Source: an uncultured Clostridia bacterium
Lineage (GTDB): Bacteria > Bacillota > Clostridia > UBA1381
NCBI GenBank assembly: GCA_934476075.1
Contig: CAKSNH010000016.1
Coordinates: 1 to 53,690 of the forward strand
Direction: 5' to 3'
DNA: 53,690 nucleotides
The notes beneath the pieces were generated by a model that worked only from the letters and a program-made list of their open reading frames with translations, searched no databases and was not told where the DNA came from. Numbering within the stretch: the first letter of the stretch is position 1; the number at the start of each line of letters is the position of its first letter. Both the position numbers and the translations under genes were made by a program. This document shows, in pieces, positions 51,975 through 53,690 of this stretch.

Positions 51975-53342
51975 ATGGACGATAAAAAAAGACTTGAAAT
52001 TGTGGAAAAATTTCAAAACAAAGCTCAGGATTTATATAAAACATTGCCAGCCGAAGCTTTTAATAAATATAATGTAAAACGTGGTCTGCGTTATAATGAC
52101 GGTACAGGCGTCATGGCGGGACTTACTTCTATCGGTGAGGTTGCCGGCTACTACATCGAAAATGGCGACAAAAAGCCTATGTGCGGACATTTGCGTTATC
52201 GTGGGATAGATATAGAGGATATTGTAAACAACTGTCAGAAAGAAAAACGTTTTGGTTTTGAAGAAGTTGTATATCTTTTGTTGTTCGGCAAATTGCCCGC
52301 AAAGGATTCGCTTGAAAGATTTAAAACTCTGCTTAGTGCACTTCGTCCTCTGCCGGACGGATTTGTTGAAGATATGATTTTGCGTGCTCCGAGTGCGAAT
52401 ATTATGAATAAGCTTGCACGTTCGGTATTGACGCTTTATTCATACGACCCCGACCCGGATAATATCAGTGTGGGCAATATTCTTCGTCAGTCAATCGAAT
52501 TGATTGCGAGAATGCCTGTTATGGCCGCATACGGTTATCAGGCAAAAAGTCATTACCACGACGGCAACAGTTTATATTTACATTCACCGCAGCCGGAGCT
52601 TTCAACTGCCGAAAATTTCTTATACATGATTAGACAGGATAATCAGTATACCAGGCAGGAGGCTGAAATTTTGGATATGCTGCTTATGATTCATGCTGAG
52701 CATGGCGGCGGTAATAACTCGGCATTTACAACAAGAGTTGTATCGTCATCGGATACTGATACTTATTCTGCCATTGCCGCAGCGATAGGTTCATTGAAAG
52801 GTCCAAAACACGGCGGTGCTAATGCGAAAGTTATGAGCATGATGTCTGATATTGAAGCTAATGTAAAGGATTGGGCAGATGAAAAAGAGGTTGCCGCTTA
52901 TCTTGAAAAGATTTTGAGAAAAGAGGCATTCGACGGTGCGGGACTTATATATGGTATGGGACACGCTGTATATACTTTGTCAGACCCTCGTGCAGTGCTT
53001 TTGAAAGCAAAGGCAGGTGAGCTTGCACAAACCAATCCTGAATTTATGAAAGAATTTAATTTGTACAAGCTTATCGAAAAGCTTACACCTGAAATATTTG
53101 CAAAGGTTAAGAACAATAACAAGGTTATGTGTGCAAATGTGGATTTGTATTCGGGATTTGTGTATAAGATGTTGAGTATTCCGCCTGAATTGTATACTCC
53201 GTTGTTTGCGGTTGCAAGAATTGTAGGCTGGTGTGCCCACAGATTGGAAGAAGTAATCGGAAACAAGAAGATTATCCGTCCGGCGTATAAGTCTTTGTCA
53301 AAGGCTATGCCGTATGTTCCGATTGACGAACGTAAAAATTAA
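51975..53342 (+). CDS. gltA: Citrate synthase
   Basis: A 455-residue enzyme condensing oxaloacetate and acetyl-CoA to citrate. The active-site regions are visible: LLMIHAEHGGGNNSAFTTRV with the first His, GPKHGGANAKVM, GMGHAVYTLSDPR with the second His, and VDLYSGFVYKML with the Asp. N-terminal CGHLRYRGIDIEDI is typical. Start ATG at 51975 with GGAGG nine bases before. In an anaerobe it most likely feeds glutamate synthesis. Confidence 0.96.
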   Translation: MDDKKRLEIVEKFQNKAQDLYKTLPAEAFNKYNVKRGLRYNDGTGVMAGLTSIGEVAGYYIENGDKKPMCGHLRYRGIDIEDIVNNCQKEKRFGFEEVVYLLLFGKLPAKDSLERFKTLLSALRPLPDGFVEDMILRAPSANIMNKLARSVLTLYSYDPDPDNISVGNILRQSIELIARMPVMAAYGYQAKSHYHDGNSLYLHSPQPELSTAENFLYMIRQDNQYTRQEAEILDMLLMIHAEHGGGNNSAFTTRVVSSSDTDTYSAIAAAIGSLKGPKHGGANAKVMSMMSDIEANVKDWADEKEVAAYLEKILRKEAFDGAGLIYGMGHAVYTLSDPRAVLLKAKAGELAQTNPEFMKEFNLYKLIEKLTPEIFAKVKNNNKVMCANVDLYSGFVYKMLSIPPELYTPLFAVARIVGWCAHRLEEVIGNKKIIRPAYKSLSKAMPYVPIDERKN

Positions 53343-53352
53343 TAATTGATTA

Positions 53353-53388
53353 GTGATACTGTATACCATTGGTATGCAGTATTTTTTG
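53353..53388 (+). terminator. Terminator of citrate synthase
   Basis: ATACTG-t-ATACC-att-GGTAT-g-CAGTAT followed by TTTTTT, just past the stop. Confidence 0.85.
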
Positions 53389-53402
53389 TGAGTAAATTAG
53401 GA

Positions 53403-53590
53403 TTTGTCGCTTACGCAACCTTGCAAAGTGGCTCTGCCCCATCAAAGTTTGGGTCAAGACTTTTTAAAGGCTTGCGGTTTCAAAAGGCAGCGTCTTTTGT
53501 CGCTCGTCGCAACGAGCGAAATCCCCTAGCGTCCAAGTTTGGTCAAACTTTCTAAAAGTTTGTCGCTATCCGCAGATAGCGAAATCCTTA
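53403..53590. repeat. Intergenic repeat with covarying hairpins
   Basis: Two hairpins share the frame tttgTCGCT ... AGCGAaatcc with the same cgca loop: 53500-53519 and 53563-53582. The inner stem bases differ (cgt/acg against atc/gat) yet stay paired, and a related tttgtcgctt begins at 53403. Between them aagtttgg(g)tcaa and actttttaaa/actttctaaa repeat. No gene is seen in 53343-53690. Confidence 0.6.
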
Positions 53591-53690
53591 TGCTTTCGGC
53601 TATATCTATATTCGTGTAGCGGAAGAATGACGCTACTGTGAACTAAATTTATCTTGCGGTGGACTTGACCACAAACTATAAATTAGTGTT

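Overview
The window looks like the chromosome of an anaerobic, low-GC, spore-forming gut Firmicute of class Clostridia. Supporting signs are the ctsR-mcsA-mcsB-clpC operon, a SpoVAC gene, a SleC-like spore cortex lytic enzyme, AddAB instead of RecBCD, AGGAGG ribosome sites and AT-rich spacers. A large secreted pectate lyase plus an SLH-domain surface protein recall pectin specialists such as Monoglobus; that genus is only a guess.

Layout. 1-5400: small membrane proteins (DUF2752, zinc ribbon-CD225), L-rhamnose mutarotase, a minus-strand operon of SpoIID/SleC-like and peptidoglycan-binding proteins ending in a Q/N-rich 48-residue protein, then radC. 5394-22980: a composite genomic island inserted at the start codon of a low-molecular-weight tyrosine phosphatase gene. 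23123-28700: pectate lyase and a decayed IS. 28814-33270: CtsR heat-shock operon with promoter and operator. 33394-35773: metal P-type ATPase with a DUF6110 partner and a palindromic operator. 36219-38801: SLH protein. 39020-46073: addB-addA. 46175-53342: a membrane coiled-coil protein, spoVAC, a divergent type IIA topoisomerase pair and citrate synthase. The last 300 bases hold covarying hairpin repeats.

The island is the main interest. A 37-bp direct repeat (5822-5858 and 20391-20427) bounds a 14.6-kb element with a Tn916-type integrase, three excisionase paralogues, an endolysin and a broken holin but no structural phage genes. A second, truncated element starts at the right repeat. Between each left arm and the integrase 3' end lies a cargo slot. 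The slot occurs three times, holding (1) a dynamin/Era-like GTPase, (2) a two-methyltransferase plus DUF3883-nuclease restriction system, and (3) a HaeIII-like methyltransferase-endonuclease in one frame. Slot 2 still carries, at both edges, relics of a HaeIII-like gene like that in slot 3: its last ten codons with two synonymous changes, and its ribosome-binding site. This points to swapping of anti-phage cassettes in a fixed integrase-adjacent position. The right half of the element is decaying, with at least five broken genes.
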